Below, piece by piece: positions 5,602 to 8,418 of a DNA stretch of 8,418 nt. The DNA lies in the NCBI GenBank assembly GCA_003140115.1, contig PLIQ01000240.1, positions 1-8,418 of the forward strand, given 5' to 3'. Source of the DNA: Actinomycetota bacterium (GTDB taxonomy: Bacteria; Actinomycetota; Actinomycetes; Streptosporangiales; Streptosporangiaceae). Under the pieces are notes generated by a model that worked only from the letters and a program-made list of their open reading frames with translations, did not search any database and was not told where the DNA came from. Numbering within the stretch: position 1 is the first letter of the stretch; every line of letters begins with the position of its first letter. The translations under genes and the position numbers were made by a program.

Positions 5602-6492
5602 ATGGCCATCACGTTCGGTGACAATCAGTACGGCAAGGCGGAGGTCCGGCTGGTCCACGTCGCCCGCGGGGGCGACCGGCATCAGATCAAGGACCTGAAC
5701 GTGTCCACCGCGCTGCGCGGCGACTTCGCCGACGCGCACCTGGCCGGCGACAACGCCAAGGTCATCGCCACCGACACCCAGAAGAACACCGTCTACGCCT
5801 TCGCCCAGCAGTACGGGGTGGGTGAGATCGAGGAGTTCGCGCTGCGGCTGGGGCGGCACTTCGTCGACGACTTCGAGTGGGTGAGCGGCGCGAAGGTCAG
5901 CATCGAGGAGTACGGCTGGGACCGGATCACGGTGGACGGCGCCGAGCACGGGCAGGCCTTCTCGCGGGCCGGGGACGGCACCCGGACCACGGACGTCACC
6001 ATCGACGGCTCGCGGGCGTGGGTTGTTTCCGGGCTGACCGGCCTGGTGGTGCTCAAGTCGAGCGGGTCGGAGTTCTGGGGGTTCCCGCGCGACCGGTATA
6101 CGTCGCTGCCCGAGACGACGGACCGCATCCTGGCCACCGCGGTCACCGCGCGCTGGCGGTACGCGGGCACCGACGTGGACTGGGCCAAGAGCTACACCGA
6201 CGTGCGGCGCATCCTGATCGAGTCCTTCGCGGCCAAGCACAGCCTGGCCCTGCAGCAAACGCTGTACTACATGGGCGAGCAGGTGCTTCAGGCGCACCCG
6301 GAGGTGGTCGAGATCCGGATGTCGATGCCGAACAAGCACCACTTCCTGGTCGACCTGAGCCCGTTCGGCTTGCCCAACGACAACGAGGTGTACTACGCCG
6401 CGGACCGTCCGTACGGGCTGATCGAAGGTACCGTGACCCGCGACGACGCCCCGGATCCCGGCCGCGCCTGGCAGGCCATTCCCGGGTTCTAG
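5602..6492 (+). CDS. uox: Urate oxidase (uricase, factor-independent urate hydroxylase)
   Basis: Cofactor-free enzyme that oxidises urate with O2 to 5-hydroxyisourate and H2O2. From the ATG at 5602 it has 296 aa, the usual size. Residues corresponding to the well-studied Aspergillus flavus active site are visible: Lys12 (YGKAEVRL) and Thr57 (VIATDT) of the catalytic relay, Phe158 in LKSSGSEF, Arg175 in TTDRILAT, Gln218 in LALQQTLYYMG, and Asn244/His246 in MPNKHHF. The two tandem T-fold halves meet near the middle of the chain. No C-terminal peroxisomal-type SKL is expected or present; it ends in AIPGF. Its product normally needs HIU hydrolase and OHCU decarboxylase, and neither gene lies beside it here. 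It sits between glycerate kinase and the XDH subunits, 40 bp before the latter. The assignment is firm. Confidence 0.97.
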   Translation: MAITFGDNQYGKAEVRLVHVARGGDRHQIKDLNVSTALRGDFADAHLAGDNAKVIATDTQKNTVYAFAQQYGVGEIEEFALRLGRHFVDDFEWVSGAKVSIEEYGWDRITVDGAEHGQAFSRAGDGTRTTDVTIDGSRAWVVSGLTGLVVLKSSGSEFWGFPRDRYTSLPETTDRILATAVTARWRYAGTDVDWAKSYTDVRRILIESFAAKHSLALQQTLYYMGEQVLQAHPEVVEIRMSMPNKHHFLVDLSPFGLPNDNEVYYAADRPYGLIEGTVTRDDAPDPGRAWQAIPGF

Positions 6493-6532
6493 CGCGGGTG
6501 AGATGCTGTGACGTGGGTAGGAGCGTTGTGCG

Positions 6533-8005
6533 GTGAAACCTCAGCTGGTGGTCAACGGCCGGACTCGTGACCTGGGCGAGGTCGGTGGTCACGTCACGCT
6601 CCTAGAATGGCTGCGGGCCGATGGCCTGACCGGCTGCAAGGAGGGGTGCGCGGAGGGTGAGTGCGGCGCGTGCGCCGTGCTGGTCGCCCGGCCGGACGGC
6701 CCCGACCGCGCGCGCTGGGTCGCGATCAACGCCTGCCTGGTGCCGGCCGCGGCGTTCGACCAGCAGGAGGTCGTCACGGCCGAGGGCCTGGGCCGGAGCG
6801 GGCGGCTGCACCCGGTCCAGCGCGAGATGGCCGAGCGCGGCGGCTCCCAGTGCGGGTACTGCACGCCCGGCTTCATCTGCTCGATGGCCGCCGAGTACTA
6901 CCGGCCGGACCGGCAGCCCGCTGGAGCTGCCCTTAACGGGTCGAGCGGGCCCGGGGTGAACGGGTCGGGCGCGGCGCGCCACGAGCACGGGCCTAACGGG
7001 TTCGACCTGCACGCGCTGTCTGGCAATCTGTGCCGGTGCACCGGGTACCGGCCGATCCGCGACGCGGCCTACGCGCTGGGGCCGCCGGAAACCGGCGACC
7101 CGTTCGCGGCCCGGCTGGCCGAGCCCGCCCCGGCGCCCGCGGCCACCAGCACCTCGAGTACCCAGGGCCGCTACGTCCGCCCGCCCGACCTGGCCGGGGC
7201 CCTTGAGCTGCTCGCCGTCCACCCGGACGCGCGCCTGGTGGCCGGGTCCACCGACTGGGGGGTGGAGCTGAACATCAGGCACGCCCGGGCTGCGCTGAGC
7301 ATTGGCATCGACCGGCTGGAGGAGCTGCGCGAGTTCGCCTTCGGCCCGGACCGGATCGACCTCGGCGCCGCGCTGAGCCTGTCCGAGATCGAGACGCGAC
7401 TGGCCGGCCGGGTGCCGCTGCTGAGCGACTTGTTCCCGGTGTTCGCCTCGCGGCTGATCCGCAATGGCGCCACGCTCGGCGGCAATCTCGGCACCGCCTC
7501 CCCGATCGGCGACGCCCCGCCGGTGCTGCTGGCCCTGGACGCCTCGCTCGTGCTGGCCTCGGCCGAAGGCGAGCGCGAGGTCCTGCTGGCCGACTACTTC
7601 ACCGATTACCGGCAGAGCGTCAGACGCCCCGACGAGCTGATCAAGACGATCCGCGTCCCGCTGCCGCTGGCCCCGGTCACCGCCTTTCACAAGATCGCCA
7701 AACGGCGGTTCGACGACATCTCCAGCGTGGCGGTCGCCTATGCGCTGACCCTCGATGGGGGCCGAGTGGCCTCGGTGCGGATCGCCCTGGGCGGAGTGGC
7801 GGCCACGCCACTGCGCGCGGGGGCGGCGGAGGAGGCGCTGAAGGGCGGGCCGTGGACCCGCGAGACCGCCGCCGTGGCCGCCGATGAGCTGGCCCGGGCC
7901 GGCACGCCGATGAGCGATCACCGGGCCAGCGAAGGCTACCGGGTCGCCATGCTGCGCAACTCGCTGCTGAAGTTCTACGCCGAGCATCCAGGGGCGGCGT
8001 CATGA
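6533..8005 (+). CDS. xdhA: Xanthine dehydrogenase small subunit (2x[2Fe-2S] plus FAD domains)
   Basis: Electron-transfer subunit of molybdenum xanthine dehydrogenase, which oxidises hypoxanthine and xanthine to urate and passes electrons to NAD. It has 490 aa. A plant-type [2Fe-2S] domain has Cys39, Cys44, Cys47 and Cys68 (GCAEGECGAC then INAC). An all-helical [2Fe-2S] domain has Cys107, Cys110, Cys167 and Cys169 (QCGYC; LCRCTGYRPI). An Ala/Pro/Ser/Thr linker spans about 196-212. The CO-dehydrogenase-type FAD domain shows LVAGSTDWG (235-243), RNGATLGGNLGTASPIGD (310-327) and KIAKRRFDDISSVAVA (387-402). Between Cys110 and Cys167 is a Gly/Asn/Ser-rich stretch (about 128-157) that seems longer than usual. 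The GTG start has TAGGAG 9 nt upstream. The stop overlaps the next start (ATGA). The naming follows the bacterial two-subunit convention. High confidence. Confidence 0.95.
   Translation: MKPQLVVNGRTRDLGEVGGHVTLLEWLRADGLTGCKEGCAEGECGACAVLVARPDGPDRARWVAINACLVPAAAFDQQEVVTAEGLGRSGRLHPVQREMAERGGSQCGYCTPGFICSMAAEYYRPDRQPAGAALNGSSGPGVNGSGAARHEHGPNGFDLHALSGNLCRCTGYRPIRDAAYALGPPETGDPFAARLAEPAPAPAATSTSSTQGRYVRPPDLAGALELLAVHPDARLVAGSTDWGVELNIRHARAALSIGIDRLEELREFAFGPDRIDLGAALSLSEIETRLAGRVPLLSDLFPVFASRLIRNGATLGGNLGTASPIGDAPPVLLALDASLVLASAEGEREVLLADYFTDYRQSVRRPDELIKTIRVPLPLAPVTAFHKIAKRRFDDISSVAVAYALTLDGGRVASVRIALGGVAATPLRAGAAEEALKGGPWTRETAAVAADELARAGTPMSDHRASEGYRVAMLRNSLLKFYAEHPGAAS
6935..7000 (+). repeat. 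Three in-frame AACGGG repeats inside the XDH small-subunit gene
   Basis: AACGGGTCG at 6935 and 6959 and AACGGGTTCG at 6995 are spaced 24 and 36 bp apart, multiples of 12. All are in the coding frame and give NGS (135-137), NGS (143-145) and NGF (155-157) within a low-complexity loop of the second FeS domain. Confidence 0.6.
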
Positions 8006-8418
8006 GTAACGGATACGGCCCGCTGGCCGACCGCCCGGACCGGCCCGTGGTCGGGCTGGAGGTGTCCCACGAGAGCGCGGACCTGCACGTGACCGGGGCC
8101 GCGCTGTACACCCAGGACCTGACCGGCCGTACGTTCGGGACCCTGCACGCCTGGCCGGTCCAGGCCCCGCACGCCCATGCCCTGGTCACCGGGCTGCGGG
8201 TGGCGGGCGCCTACGAGGTGCCCGGCGTGGTGCGGGTGCTGACCGCCGACGACGTGCCCGGCCTGAACGACGCGGGCGAGAAACACGACGAGCCGTTGTT
8301 CCCCGGTGAGGTCATGTTCCACGGGCATGCGATCTGCTGGGTGCTCGGCGACACGCTGGAGGCGGCCCGGCAGGGGGCGGCCCAGGTCGAGGCCGACTAC
8401 GAGCCGCTGCCCGCGCTG
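8002..8418 (+). CDS. xdhB: Xanthine dehydrogenase large (molybdenum) subunit, N-terminal part
   Basis: Start of the molybdopterin-binding catalytic subunit of xanthine dehydrogenase; 139 residues are visible before the right edge. The segment GLEVSHESADLHVTGAALYTQDL (18-40) is the typical XdhB opening. GVVRVLTADDVPGLNDAGEKHDEPLF (75-100) and CWVLGDTLEAARQGAAQVEADYEPLPAL (112-139) complete the alpha/beta hammerhead domain that comes before the cofactor domains. The full protein should be about 770-800 aa, so the Mo-site residues are outside the window. The ATG overlaps the small-subunit TGA by 4 bp (ATGA), indicating translational coupling and matched subunit production. The maturation factor XdhC would be expected nearby but cannot be seen. 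Confidence 0.95.
   Translation, partial: MSNGYGPLADRPDRPVVGLEVSHESADLHVTGAALYTQDLTGRTFGTLHAWPVQAPHAHALVTGLRVAGAYEVPGVVRVLTADDVPGLNDAGEKHDEPLFPGEVMFHGHAICWVLGDTLEAARQGAAQVEADYEPLPAL

Noticed and set aside
5149..6342. 397-codon minus-strand frame across glycerate kinase and uricase
   Set aside because: It spans two well-supported genes on the other strand and has shadow-type composition.
6602..7987. 461-codon minus-strand frame opposite the XDH small subunit
   Set aside because: Shadow of a gene with all eight FeS cysteines and FAD motifs in place.

Overview
The window is high-GC DNA with strong G/C preference at third codon positions, GTG as well as ATG starts, and AGGAGG-type ribosome binding sites. 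This points to a Gram-positive actinobacterium. I cannot fix the genus from the sequence. The region holds two divergent catabolic operons separated by about 590 bp of non-coding DNA.

Left half, minus strand, read from 3440 down to 1: a class III PLP-dependent aminotransferase, then a Tat-exported PotD-like substrate-binding protein, then a PotB-like ABC permease that runs off the left edge. The genes are 5 bp and 34 bp apart. Together they look like uptake of a polyamine or similar cationic amine followed by transamination. A -10-like hexamer at 3471-3476 overlaps a perfect 16-bp palindrome (3459-3474) that resembles the operators of TetR/BetI-type repressors, so this operon is probably induced by its substrate. 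The ATPase and second permease should lie beyond the left edge.

Middle, 3441-4030: no convincing gene. It holds the operator and promoter just described, and a striking two-tier inverted repeat (3670-3745) with 16-bp inner and outer arms separated by a symmetric AA/AA internal loop.

Right half, plus strand: a small uncharacterised 129-aa protein, glycerate 2-kinase, urate oxidase, xanthine dehydrogenase small (FeS/FAD) subunit, and the start of the xanthine dehydrogenase large (molybdenum) subunit, cut by the right edge. This is purine catabolism: hypoxanthine/xanthine to urate by XDH, urate to 5-hydroxyisourate by uricase. Glycerate kinase would return the glyoxylate-derived glycerate to glycolysis as 2-phosphoglycerate. 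The enzymes for the middle of the path (HIU hydrolase, OHCU decarboxylase, allantoinase, glyoxylate carboligase, tartronate semialdehyde reductase) are not in the window.

Most of the content is recognisable metabolism. I do not see a clearly new system. The least explained items are the compound hairpin, the 129-aa leading gene, the palindromic operator and a Gly/Asn-rich insertion in the XDH small subunit.
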